Shown here piece after piece: positions 25,401 to 34,358 of a stretch of 64,000 bases of DNA; position 1 is the stretch's first letter; each line of letters opens with the position of its first letter. A model generated the notes under the pieces. It saw only the letters and a program-made list of their open reading frames with translations, made no database searches and was not told the origin of the DNA. Where the stretch lies: assembly GCA_945859605.1 (NCBI GenBank), contig OX243820.1:37149606-37213605 (forward strand), in the 5' to 3' direction. The position numbers were made by a program, and so were the translations under genes. Source of the stretch: Lumbricus rubellus (lineage: Eukaryota; Annelida; Clitellata; Crassiclitellata; Lumbricidae).

Positions 25401-27462
25401 TAAGCAATTCAAGCATAGGCCTAATTATTATATCATCAATTTTAAACCATGCACCACCGTGCAATATAAATTTTTGCCACGAATAAGTTTACTAAAGTGA
25501 TGACAAGCCATTGATAATTAATTCTTTCATTGAATAAACTTACAGAAATTACTGAGGCAATGAACAACAAACTGGTATTGACCACGTCCTGTTGAACCCA
25601 ACCTTCCTGCTGTCTGCAAAACACTTCTTCTTGTTTTCTGCCCCTATGCAGAGCGCCTCTGAGTAGGTTCTTGAAGGGGCGCTATATAAATGCTCTGAAT
25701 GAATGAATGAATGAATGAATGAATGAATGAATGAATGCAGGTTCGGCTGTCCAGTGTCGCCACTCTTCCCTCCGCTGGGCCTTCTCTTTTAGTTTTTGGT
25801 ATCCAATCCTCGTCTCAGCGTGTCCAGCAACATCTGTCGTGGTCTTCCTCTTGTTCTTTTCCCCTCCATTTTTCTTCTATCACCGTTTTTACCAGATTGC
25901 CTCCTCTTAGCGTATGCCCTATCCATTTCTTTTGTCTTTCTCTGATTGTTTTTATCATTGTTCTTTCCTCTCCTACCCTTTCCAACACACATGCATGGCG
26001 GATAATTAAAAAGGTCACTTAACCTCGCGCTCTGTCTCGGCGAATTCGATGTGCAGATTGGTCATTGCGCGCAAGATGTCGGTAAGCGACTGTATGGTAT
26101 TGCTGTAAACGATTGGTTTAAACTTCTCCGTTTCCTCGCTTGTAAATCCACCATTGTGAATTATCCTGGTCAGAGAGAAAAGCAAAATAATTAGTACACA
26201 GTCACCGCAACCAACAGAATAATAGGCCTGGGGTTGGGGCGGGGATGGGAATTTTAGGATTCGCCCCGTTCCCGGTCAATTCTGTATACTTCCCCACCCT
26301 CACTTCGCCCCATTCGCTCCCTCCCTCCGTCCGTCCGTCCGTCTGTCCATCCCTCTCCCTGCTTCTCACCGTCTCCTTCCTCTCTCTCCATCTCCCTCCG
26401 TCCCCCTCTTCTCCCTCCCCTTCCATCCGTCCGTCCGTCCCTCTACAAAGGTTGGGAATCACTGCCCTATTATAGTTCTATGCATGAACGAATGTGTTTG
26501 CATGTCTGTTTGTATGTACAGGTTTGTCTGCGTGCATGCATGTAGGCCTATGCATGCGGAAATATCTCTTGAAAGTTATCAGAAGTTTGGTCTGAGTCTT
26601 ACCTAATCTGTTTAAGAATTGTGCTTTTGCCAGATCCACTGGCGCCTAAAGCAATTAAACAAAAAAGATGAGTCGACGATCAATAAAAACTGGTAAAAAG
26701 CATGTCTCTCTACCAATACATTAATTATTAGGCCTACTGCAAATTCACAAATGCTCTGTTTCAACCTTTTAGCTGCACACGCAATTCAACTTAGGCTACA
26801 GCTGAAATAGTTGTTCTGACAGCACATTAAATTTTTCTGTCTAAAGAAATATAATTATAAAAGTGTGATAGACAGCAGAATGGGCAATAATGGGTAATAA
26901 TAGGCAATAATAATAATATTGATATTAATAAAAAAATTATATCAATGGAAGAGACCTGATTTTCCAAGGAACAATCATACACAATCATATAAACTAAGCC
27001 TTTAGTTTATTTTGGAAGAGAGAGGGAGAGCTTGGAGAGAGATGGAGAGAGAAAGAGAGAGAAAGAAAGAGAGAGAGGGAGGGAGAGAGGGAGAGAGAGA
27101 AATATGGAGAGGGAGAGAAAGAAAAAGACATACAGAGAGACAGACAGAGACAGACAGAGACAGAGAGAAAGAGAGACAGACAGACAGAGACACAGACAGA
27201 CAGACCGATGCAGGCAAACACACACACACACAGGGATAGACAGTTGTATAAGACTGACCAAACAGAACCATCTTGAGCTCTTTGCGAGCTGACATTTTAT
27301 CCTTCATCAGCGAATTGTCAATGGCTTTCGATCGTTCGAGCGCCTCTCGTTCTTCAACCTTCTTTCTGTACCAACGAACGCCGCTGCTGCTCGCCACAAA
27401 GTTGCGGACGCTTTCGGTTGATGGCTTTGTCCATTTCCCACTCGAATTCGTCTTATCTGGGC
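14639..27462 (-). CDS. Divergent G-protein alpha subunit, copy 2 (Gi/o-like)
   Basis: Paralog of the gene at 2741-10830. Exons (minus): 27259-27462, 26603-26645, 26024-26165, 24804-24964, 23355-23480, 20544-20688, 18879-19032, 14639-14844. All phases join, and the last exon ends with a stop exactly 12 residues after ATDV, as in canonical G-alpha, with tail [12 protein letters not shown]. Motifs: P-loop GASGSGKST (the Glu of GAGES is lost), Switch [13 protein letters not shown] (the VKTT motif with the Mg-binding Thr is replaced), Switch II DVGVQW, NKTD in FLNKTDLF, and TCATDT. Switch II also holds an Arg-Pro insertion encoded by a TAGGCCTA at 20645-20652. The loop before TCAT is longer ([17 protein letters not shown]). 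No MGC start is seen. The frame is intact, so this looks like a gene under altered constraint rather than a dead copy, but GTP handling is probably changed. Confidence 0.88.
15184..17915. mobile_element. Inverted mariner-like composite with nested LINE
   Basis: Outer ends CAGGGTGGCTCAAAAAAAAT and its inverse (ending AGCCACCCTG) are flanked by TA (15182-15183; 17916-17917), the mariner target duplication. The inverted similarity runs several hundred bp inward from each end. Minus-strand transposase pieces on the left include [11 protein letters not shown] and [12 protein letters not shown] plus-strand C-terminal piece on the right includes [10 protein letters not shown] and [11 protein letters not shown]. 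So two mariner-derived ends lie in opposite orientation, and the left one is split by the LINE at 16018-17289. It is inside intron 7 of G-alpha copy 2. Confidence 0.8.
16018..17289 (+). CDS. CR1/L2-type LINE reverse transcriptase, 5'-truncated
   Basis: An uninterrupted reading frame ends at 17205. RT motifs in order: [16 protein letters not shown] (catalytic Asp), [28 protein letters not shown] (catalytic YADD), then [20 protein letters not shown] and [13 protein letters not shown] at the C-terminus. The 3' tail GGCGCCCTTGTAACGGCATGG ends in (ATT)n. The annotated open frame extends back to 15940, but that part belongs to mariner DNA and is read through by chance. The lack of stops and a GC content far above the surroundings suggest a recent insertion. 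The endonuclease domain is missing, so it cannot move on its own. Confidence 0.85.
18645..18745 (-). mobile_element. LINE/SINE 3' tail fragment
   Basis: (CATT)n followed by TTATATAGCGCCCCTCCTTCAAG and CTCAGAGGCGCTC, the inverse of the LINE tail seen at 25640-25738. No coding part remains. It lies in G-alpha copy 2 intron 7 close to the exon at 18879. Confidence 0.7.
19255..19447. repeat. (ATG)n and (TA)n microsatellites
   Basis: ATGATG/ACGACG trinucleotide run (19255-19330) and AT dinucleotide run (about 19395-19447). The second run provided the TA target for the adjacent mariner-like element. Confidence 0.9.
19448..20100 (+). mobile_element. Internally deleted mariner-like element with ~100-bp TIRs
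   Basis: 653 bp flanked by TA on both sides. The left terminus GGGTGGCGCAAAATAAACCG is repeated inverted at the right end, and the similarity continues for about 100 bp through CTATCATTAGACAGAAA. The 5' two-thirds of the transposase gene is missing. It lies in intron 6 of G-alpha copy 2 and is absent from copy 1. Confidence 0.85.
19575..19904 (+). pseudogene. mariner-family transposase C-terminal half
   Basis: Encodes [31 protein letters not shown] and a C-terminal region ending [13 protein letters not shown], stop at 19902. These are the second and third catalytic Asp motifs of an IS630/Tc1/mariner DDE enzyme, about 32 residues apart. The N-terminal DNA-binding half and first catalytic Asp are deleted, so it cannot be active alone. 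Confidence 0.85.
20415..20530. repeat. Minisatellite remnant beside Switch II exon
   Basis: Roughly two degenerate copies of the GACATGACAGGA/ATTTCACTTCGTATG unit, the counterpart of the longer array at 5706-5932. Confidence 0.65.
20838..21045 (+). mobile_element. tRNA-derived SINE, copy C (full)
   Basis: Full-length copy on the plus strand. The head is GGCGCGGAGGTGTAGTGGTG (box A) with GGTTTGAATCC (box B). The body is ACCTTGGGCAAGTCCTTG and GCGCTTCGGCTTG. The tail is GAGCGCCTCTGAGTAG then CTTGAAGGGGCGCTGTAAC and a short ACAA-rich end. Confidence 0.85.
21414..22420 (-). CDS. Retroelement C-terminal fragment with zinc knuckle and nuclease-like domain
   Basis: A minus-strand frame of at least 309 codons, extending upstream (to about 22,410) through [19 protein letters not shown], a phrase typical just after an RT domain. 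It then shows a Cys/His cluster ([11 protein letters not shown]...HHGFVC), a conserved [13 protein letters not shown], and [10 protein letters not shown]...YLAWDATI. The last resembles the PD-(D/E)XK core of restriction-like endonucleases in R2/NeSL-type retroelements. The RT palm itself is absent. Base composition is GC-rich and unlike the surrounding intron, so it is probably a recent, 5'-truncated insertion. Exact clade not determined. Confidence 0.65.
22695..22780 (+). pseudogene. Inverted copy of a G-alpha exon fragment
   Basis: The plus strand carries [19 protein letters not shown] followed by diverged sequence. It nearly duplicates the 5' half of the Switch I exon of copy 2 (23355-23480), including its acceptor region (CTTCTTCTAG). 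It points opposite to the gene and lies in the intron next to the source exon, so it cannot be spliced in. An inverted local duplication that stops before Switch I. Confidence 0.85.
24125..24192 (+). mobile_element. LINE 3' tail fragment
   Basis: GCCTCTGAGTAAAGATCTTGAAAAGGTGCTATATAAAT, the diverged family tail, without coding sequence. Confidence 0.6.
25096..25366. mobile_element. MITE-like element with GGGCGGA ends
   Basis: Inverted ends GCATGGGCGGAAACC and TTTTTCCGCCCATGG bound ~270 bp of non-coding DNA that includes AAAAAAGTTGATGACCTTTTTTT, shared with the MITE at 9503-9749. A clear target duplication was not seen, so the exact ends are uncertain. Confidence 0.5.
25640..25738 (+). mobile_element. 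LINE/SINE 3' tail with (AATG)n
   Basis: GAGCGCCTCTGAGTAGGTTC, CTTGAAGGGGCGCTATATAA and about ten AATG units: the cleanest example in the window of the tail shared by the LINE and the SINE. Confidence 0.75.
25789..26018 (-). pseudogene. LINE C-terminal fragment (GH/RGRP type)
   Basis: The minus strand gives [20 protein letters not shown] in one frame and [20 protein letters not shown] in the next. These are the two halves of the conserved tail W.GH..R......GKR.RGRP of Jockey/I/RTE-like LINEs. The frame change shows decay. Confidence 0.7.
26225..26475. repeat. Pyrimidine-rich dispersed repeat fragment
   Basis: Contains TTAGGATTCGCCCCGTTCCCGG followed by CT-rich (CCGT)n sequence. The first phrase recurs at 47660-47690 (TTAGGATTCGTCCCGTTCCCGG), so it is a fragment of the same dispersed family as 47634-48775. 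Confidence 0.6.
27012..27235. repeat. Purine-rich (GA)n/(GACA)n tract
   Basis: Counterpart in unit 2 of the tract at 10190-10490, shorter and rearranged. It is beside the donor of G-alpha exon 27259-27462. Confidence 0.88.
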
Positions 27463-27751
27463 CTATGTATACAAATGCATTAATATTTTGTTGATTGATC
27501 TAGTGATTCTAGTCCATTCGACGATAGGTTTGATGTTATTAAATGCTTGTTATGGCAGAGAAATTTAATTTACTAAATTTAATAAGTAATCATCATCATC
27601 TGTAGACAGCATTGTAGACGATTTTAACATAATAGTTATTATTAGAATAGGTTTGGAGATAAATAATTAGTATTCGAGACTACGGTAGATGAGGTGCGAA
27701 GTTTTGATTGGTCGGGTTTGATCTTAACTGACTTTGGAGAAGTCGTCTGCG

Positions 27752-27762
27752 GCGCATGCGCA
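27752..27762. promoter_or_regulatory. NRF1-like palindrome, unit 2
   Basis: GCGCATGCGCA within GTCTGCGGCGCATGCGCAGT, identical to unit 1 (11117-11127) although neighbouring repeats have diverged in length. Confidence 0.4.
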
Positions 27763-27794
27763 GTGAGGCCGACTAAGGGCAAGAGAGAATCACA

Positions 27795-27956
27795 CAGACA
27801 GACAGAGACATTGACAGAGACAGACAGAAACAGAGACAGACAGAGATACATGTAGAGACCGAGACATAGAGACAGAGAGACAGAGCAAGAGAAAGACAGA
27901 GACAGAGAAAGAGACACACAGAGAGAGGAAGAGGGAAAGGAGGGAGAGAGGGAGGG

Positions 27957-27992
<36 letters not shown>
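27795..27992. repeat. Purine-rich GACAGA tract, unit 2
   Basis: Counterpart of 11128-11385, ending in a (GACA)n run. Confidence 0.88.
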
Positions 27993-27993
<1 letters not shown>

Positions 27994-28091
27994 GCGACAG
28001 AATCCTCTTCCTTTACAGACTGCTTCGCCAAGGATCGAGCGATGGGCTTCTTCGTGTAGTCCCAGGGCGTCCTTGGAGTCGGACTCTGCAT
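27993..28091 (-). CDS. Candidate N-terminal exon of G-alpha copy 2
   Basis: Same protein stretch as 11384-11478 (MQSPTPRTPWDYTKKP...). An in-frame TAG lies directly upstream of the ATG, so translation could begin only at 28091. No donor in matching phase to exon 27462 was found. Either untranslated leader or a true start exon. Confidence 0.35.
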
Positions 28092-28263
28092 CTATTCCTG
28101 TATTCCATCACCATCGTCTCCGTAATTTCCTGCCGTGGATTGATTGTCCGATTTAAAAAAATCTCCGTTAATTACTTACCCCAGAAACAGTAATACTTCA
28201 ATTTAAAAAAACAACAACACGAACAATAACCCATTAGCCTAACCACACACATAGCCTATAATA

Positions 28264-28873
28264 TGTGACCATGTCTGGGAAAAGGGACCTAAAGTGGGAT
28301 ATGGACTTATTAGCATCCTCAAATCCAGCTTAAAACAAGCTTTCAGACAAAAGAAACTGCACAAAGTTTGGTCCATAAATGATGAAGTTATTAAAAATGT
28401 AACAATGTAATAGACGAAATCATCATTTCGAGAAAATCAACTTTAAAGATTTAGCAAGATGGTACCGTCAAATTCAGTACTGACCCTAACTGACCCTACC
28501 TTCAATAGCGCAATCAAAAAATGCGATTATAATTATAATTATTACAGCTGTTTGATAGCGAAAGAATGCGAGCATGTAAATGGTCACTTTTTAGCTAAAT
28601 TAAGTGAACAAACGACCTAAAATAACAGATTATGTAACAACTTACCACAAGGCCCACTTTAGGTCCCTTTCCCTGCTCCGGTTTAAATGCAATTTTTAGT
28701 AACTAAAGGTTCAATCTCCACAATTTTACGAATTATACTGAGCGGACATTATATTTATCTGAAACATGAAGAGGAAATCCAAAATTCGACAACCAGCAAC
28801 TGACTATCTAAAACGGGCTATAACTCCGAAACTAGAACCCCACTTTAGGTCCCTTTTCCCAGACATGGTCACA
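28264..28873. mobile_element. 610-bp MITE with long TIRs, TA target
   Basis: Ends TGTGACCATGTCTGGGAAAA (left) and the exact inverse TTTTCCCAGACATGGTCACA (right), flanked by TA. Unit 1 has the empty site CCTATAATATAGGCT at 11641-11655. A degenerate internal copy of the TIR (CCCACTTTAGGTCCCTTTCC) lies near 28650. Non-coding. The family would be Tc1/mariner-like by target site. Confidence 0.88.
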
Positions 28874-29283
28874 TATAGGCTATGATAGCCTATAATATAG
28901 GCTATGTATATTATACTTGGACTAACTCTAAGAGGAGAAATTATCGAGCAATTATTGCGCAATTAGTATAAGCTTACTTGAGAAATGGCGAACAGCAATA
29001 GAGATAGTTTATTCGTACCTTTCTCCGCCATTATCTGGCGTCAGGAGTTACTGTTGAAGGTGATGATTATGACTATGACGTAAGTGTTAAATGTTAGTTG
29101 CACGCACTTCTACGTCTCTACGTCAGTACGTCTGCAGCTGATGTTTGATGACGTTGCAGTTACGTCACAACCCAGCGGCGCCGCCAGGATTTTTTTTCTG
29201 TACGCACAGGTGTTTCTTTCTGTACGCACAACTTGCACAAAATAATATGAAGTGAACAGCGATCGATACGAGCTTATATATTG

Positions 29284-29287
<4 letters not shown>

Positions 29288-29317
<30 letters not shown>

Positions 29318-29600
29318 TGTATGTATGTATGTATGTATGTATGTATGTATGTATGTATGTATGTATGTATGTATGTATGTATGTATGTATGTATGTATGT
29401 ATGTATGTATGTATGTATGTATGTATGTATGTATGTATGTATGTATGTATGTATGTATGTATGTATGTATGTATGTATGTATGTATGTATGTATGTATGT
29501 ATGTATGTATGTATGTATGTATGTATGTATGTATGTATGTATGTATGTATGTATGTATGTATGTATGTATGTATGTATGTATGTATGTATGTATGTATGT
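29288..29600. repeat. (TATG)n microsatellite, left
   Basis: About 312 bp of near-perfect ATGT repeat ending exactly at the left end of the inner element. Confidence 0.97.
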
Positions 29601-31863
29601 TAGTGTGGTCCTCAAATCCATGTAAAAAAATAAAAATTTACCCGATACATTATGGTACCATTTTTTTCTGTTATGCTTCATGTAACAATGATTCTTGCCA
29701 AATTTTATTGAAATCGCGTTAACTATAGAGGTCGCTCTACAAGGTCAATTACTGTCAATTTTTCAAGAATTTGCAACATTTTCTAGTCTTTTTAATAATT
29801 CATTTCAAGTTACTTACTTGCGATTTTATTTAATTTATCTACTTGCATTTTAATTTAATCTACTTACTTATTTCATTCGTTTCATGACGTCACTTCCTGT
29901 TGCAAAATGACAGTTTGTTTTTAAATTTTAAACATACGACAAATCATTGAATAGGCGGCAAATATTCTCAAATTAATGCACACCTGCGATTGCTTCAAAG
30001 TAAGTATCAAAAGTTAACAACCATAATTAATTACTTCTAAATTAATTTGTAGAATAGTAGATTGTTAATTAAAAAAGAAATAGGAAATGATTTATTTGTA
30101 ATTTTGTTGCTAAATTACGTCAAAGTTTGATCCAATTTGAAATACTTGGCTTTAACGCTATTGTTTATTATCATAGTGACATTGACTCTATTGTTACTTA
30201 ATTTCAGTGGCAAGTACACTTAGTGCAAGCAAATCAGCAATAATTCAGATGCGGAACGCATCTGAAGTATGGCTCGTTGGCCACGTTTTTGACAAGCTAC
30301 CAGGGATGAAACTTCCAACAACGCGCCAGGTTTTGTCGGTTTTCTTTTACCAGCATAAGGTCTTTAAAAAGACGGTTAGAGAAAGTGCAAGGTGTGCTGT
30401 CCGGGAAGTGCTAAACTTGTGGAATATGGCTAGCATCCCAACGACCATAGAGAGAAATGCTATTGAGAAACTGGAGCAAGTGTTTGACACATGGATCAAA
30501 CTGAAGAAGAACTCAAAACGAGTTACCACATCTCAAATGACAAATGAAACTAATTTTCAGGTGGACACTGATAAACTGTTTGACATAGCGCATGCAAATG
30601 CCATGATTCTCATTAAAATCCAAGATGGTCGCTCATTCTTAACTGATCAGCGTACAGATAGGAAGGGATACATGACAGGAGTGGACAAAATACTGGCTGG
30701 CAAAGAAGAACGTACATGTATAGGAAGAGAAGGAAGATGGCAAAACACAAACTGCATCACCTGGAGAAAGAGCGCAAGAAAAGGTGTGACAATGCCACGT
30801 CATATTCAGTGCACCTGTTAGATACAGAGAAAGGCAGTATCGTCTTGTCTTGCTCCTCTTCCTCTGATGATGATGACGCTGAATATGATGTTTCAAATAC
30901 CATAAAGAGGCAAAAACATTCCAATACCATAAAGAGGCAAACACCTTTAAACATGATTTCACCGGAGTTAGCGTCAGCTCTCGACCGCAAAAATGTGAGT
31001 GACCGAGATGCTACATAATTATTTACTTGCAGCGACGGCACAAAGCCTGGGGCATGATGTTGCGGTGCTTGCAATCAGTCGAACCTCAATTCGCAGAGCC
31101 AGGATTGCAAATCGGCGTCAGATCAATGGCAGCATTAAACTCGGATTCAGTCAGCGAGGTGTACCAGTACCTCTAACTGTACATTGGGATGAAAAAATTC
31201 TTCCTGACATTACTGGAACGGAGTCGGTTGATAGATTGCCAATACTGGTCTCGGGATATGAAGTGGACCAGTTACTTGGAGTGCCAAAGTTAAATCGTGG
31301 CACATGCGAAGGAACCAGTGAAGCTGTTGTGAGTGTGTTGAAGGATTGGCGGTTGGCAGACAGAGTCAAAGCAATGTGCTTCGATACTACTGCATCAAAC
31401 ACCGAGCTCAGTTCCCGCATGCAAAGAAGTATGTGCTACTCCTGGGACTCCAGCAGTCAAAACTCTCTAAAATCATGGCACAGCTATTGTTTGCTAAATT
31501 GAAGCCTTTGCAGTATAGCCTAACTTCCTATTACTTTAAGACTAAAATTACTGACCTTATGTCAATATTTAATAGGTCTGCTCATCACTCAGTCTCTTAG
31601 AGTCCACAAAAACTCCACATTGTTCAGTTTTTTAATTTATTTTATATAGTCTGTGACGTTTGTTTGATATGCTGATTTATTACTTTTTCGCCATTATTAA
31701 TAGCAATATTTTCGCAAATAGAGAAAAGTTGTCAGCATAGAGCGACCTCTAAACATCAATGAATAAATTTGAAAAAATTCTTTTATTCATTTCTGAGGCA
31801 AGGTAACAGATGAGGATGGTACCATCAGGAAAATAACAACTTTTAGTTTTCAGGACCACCCTA
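29601..31863. mobile_element. Inner DNA transposon with ~150-bp TIRs
   Basis: Left end TAGTGTGGTCCTCAAA and inverted right end TAGGGTGGTCCTGAAA start inverted repeats that stay alignable for ~150 bp, past a shared ATGGTACCAT and AGAGGTCGCTCTA. (TATG)n borders both sides in the same orientation, as expected if it jumped into a microsatellite. It encodes the damaged protein at 30207-31420. I do not recognise the superfamily. Confidence 0.7.
30207..31420 (+). pseudogene. Degenerate element-encoded protein, probable transposase
   Basis: Three consecutive frames suggest one former protein of roughly 400 residues: 30207-30710 (...KLFDIAHANAMILI, SFLTDQRTDRKGYM), 30716-31014 (coiled, Lys/Asp-rich) and about 31015-31420 (VPLTVHWDEKILPDITG, VDRLPILVSGYEVDQLLGVP, RVKAMCFDTTASNTE). 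The acidic phrases HWDEKILPD and CFDTTASN could be DDE-type catalytic steps, but that is inference. A plausible AG acceptor precedes the first ATG. I know similar sequences only as repetitive, unnamed invertebrate proteins. The frame breaks mark it inactive. Confidence 0.55.
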
Positions 31864-31867
31864 AATT

Positions 31868-32022
31868 GTATGTATGTATGTATGTATGTATGTATGTATG
31901 TATGTATGTATGTATGTATGTATGTATGTATGTATGTATGTATGTATGTATGTATGTATGTATGTATGTATGTATGTATGTATGTATGTATGTATGTATG
32001 TATGTATGTATGTATGTATGTA
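31868..32022. repeat. (TATG)n microsatellite, right
   Basis: About 155 bp of the same repeat and orientation as 29288-29600, on the other side of the inner element. Confidence 0.97.
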
Positions 32023-32269
32023 TATACCGTATATGACTACTGGCGATTATGAGGTATCACCAGCATAAGCTTTTTGCTCCATTTTGGGTATAGGCTACGC
32101 TTATAATATTTCACACTTTAATTTACAATTTGTTATTTTTTAGCCTTTCGGCGCTGTACGCACTTGCGTAAGTGCGTACGCCTAGCGGCGCCCCTGTCAC
32201 AACCCTTATCGTCTGCGTCGTATTTCAGCTGGCGTCTGGTCGTCGCTAAATACTAAAGACCGAAAATAA

Positions 32270-32910
32270 TAATGAAAATCATAGATGTAAAAATCGATGA
32301 AAACAAAATAAAAACCGGTAAAAAACGACTTTTTTCAAAAAATTTAAAAATGACCAAAAAACGATAAAAAACGGAAACGGAAAATAATTTGACTTTGCTA
32401 CATCTAAAACCGCATTTTAACCATGAAATTCTTGATTAGGAACCTAGGCCTACTACACGCAGGCTATCTCTTAAATGATGATGTTAAACGATGAAATAAT
32501 GACTTTAGTTGGCCGGATCCTTGAGAGTTGGCGGAAAACATAAGAAATATCAGAAAAAATAAAATTAAGGAAAATAATAATAGAAATTAAATGCATAAAT
32601 AAAGATAAATAAAAAATAAAAAGCGATAAAAAACGATGGGAAAAATAAAAAAAGAAAAAAAACGACGTTTTTGGGAGAGAATAAAAAACGAAAAATTTTT
32701 TTTTGCAACTATGATGAAAATGATCATCGTATTCATGATCATAATAAACAGTTATAAACTCTATTGCAGGGTTTAAATCAAAGTTCAAAACTCACTTGTT
32801 TTCGTTGCATTAGGCCTATAACCATAGATTTGTAGTGAAGCGCGCTCTTGTGCAAGACTTGTTTTGTTAAATCGCGCGGTATAAATGACTAATTGTAATT
32901 GTATTGTATA
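32270..32910. repeat. A-rich repeat and LINE 3' end (unit 2)
   Basis: Counterpart of 12003-12655. The LINE tail (FKSKFKTHLFSLH-like, then GCGCGGTATAAATGAC) lies at about 32753-32910 and carries an extra GGCCTA at 32813-32818 relative to unit 1. Confidence 0.7.
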
Positions 32911-33299
32911 GTTAAATTAATTCGACTCCTCTCCTGTTAAACATTTTAGGGCCTACCGTATGATACAACTCTAGTCATAACAAACCATCAGGCAATCTTA
33001 CATGCAGCGGAGTTCCAAGTGTTCAATATTATAGGCCCTACATGTAGACTCGTCGTCGATGTGTGTTCTGGCTACGATAGCGTCGCCACCAGACCCTGCT
33101 TATTATTGCTTCCGAAGTCACAGCTGCTGCAGCCTGAGCATGCAAGGCTCGACTCAAGATAATGGGTTGGATCTATTATAGGGCTGAACGGTGAGCTGTC
33201 GTTGGACGGCTGCTTGAAAGCAATAGCGAAAGTGCGAGATCGCAGCATTTCCTACAGTCAAAAGAGGTAAACAGAATAATGTTGGCCCAATGGCCAATG

Positions 33300-33510
33300 C
33301 AGCTTGACTGAAGCACCACCACCACCAGCAGCACCACCAGCACCACCACCAGCAGCAGCAGCAGCAGCATGCAGTAGGCCTACTCGGTTGCGCACTGCGC
33401 AGGACTAACCTATAGGCTACAGCGCAGGCAGCGCTGCAAAGGATGGGGTCGCTGTAAGCAGCTGTTTGTCTGTCTCTGTATGTCTGTCTCTGTTTCTGTC
33501 TCTCTGTCTT

Positions 33511-33580
<70 letters not shown>

Positions 33581-33590
33581 ACTCTGTCTC
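33300..33590. repeat. (CAG/CAC)n and (TGTC)n microsatellites
   Basis: CACCAC/CAGCAG trinucleotide run at 33318-33369 and TGTC run at 33475-33580. Equivalent runs in unit 1 are at 13035-13085 and 13165-13252. Confidence 0.88.
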
Positions 33591-34035
33591 TCTTTTTATC
33601 GCAATCTCTGCGCGTGTGTCCCTGTAGGCTGTATAATATGTTCCTGTTGCTTGCATGTCTGTCCGACATTATCTCCACTGGCTCTGTTTGCGCACGCGAT
33701 AGAATAGATCCTTCAATGCCAAGATCAGTCCACACTTCACTTCAATGCTCTCGATCAACATCTCCCTCACGAGATAATTGCAGAGTCTGCAAATGCGCAG
33801 AACACCGAGAGACTTTTTTCTATCTCAGTCGCAATAACGGAATTATTAGCCTACTCATCATCGAGAAAACTCCATTGCAATAAACGCAGCTTTTCCTGTG
33901 ACCGTTTGGCATCGAAACTTTTCCTCTTTTAATGAACTGATCTGTAGAGATCCACGTCAAACGTAGACAAGATTAGGGTGGTGGTTAAAATAATATAGGC
34001 AGCGTTTAATCATGACGACGTCTCCGTGGGGGGGG

Positions 34036-34358
34036 CATGGGCGGAGTTTATCAGGGGATAGGGGGCTAAGCCCCTTCTCCCAAGAAGACCCCGAGTAATT
34101 TTTGACTATGAAAACTGAAAATTGTCATTGTCAAATTGAAAATTGTTTTTGAGGTTTAGCTTCCCCCCCCCCTTGCAAGAAGCCCCAGACTGGAAAATAT
34201 ATTGTGTTTTACGATATTTCAAGCGGATTACTAAAAAAACGCAGAGAAGATTTTTTCGGCGCCACTCGATCTGGACTGAGTCTCCACCCCAACCAAACCC
34301 CAAGTTTGAAGCCCACCCCCCCCCACCCAAAGAACGGACACCAAACTCCGCCTATGGG
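34036..34358. mobile_element. MITE-like element with GGGCGGAGTTT ends
   Basis: CATGGGCGGAGTTTATCAGG at the left and CAAACTCCGCCTATG at the right form inverted ends around ~320 bp with C-rich and G-rich runs. No gene. Target duplication not clear. Confidence 0.5.

Larger units (their letters stand above)
29173..32196. mobile_element. 3.0-kb hAT-like insertion with 8-bp TSD
   Basis: Ends CAGCGGCGCCGCCAGG and, inverted, CAGGGGCGCCGCTAGG. The 8-bp duplication TCACAACC is at 29165-29172 and 32197-32204. Unit 1 has the empty site GTTACGTCACAACCCTTATC at about 11,930. Sub-terminal CTGTACGCAC repeats occur near both ends. CAG...CTG ends and an 8-bp duplication are hAT features. It contains two (TATG)n tracts and a second element between them. 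Confidence 0.85.

Noticed and set aside
29252..29722. Long MYVC/YIHT repeat ORFs here and at 6364-6637 and 31870-32068
   Set aside because: Pure translation of the TATG/CATA microsatellites. No protein features outside the repeat.
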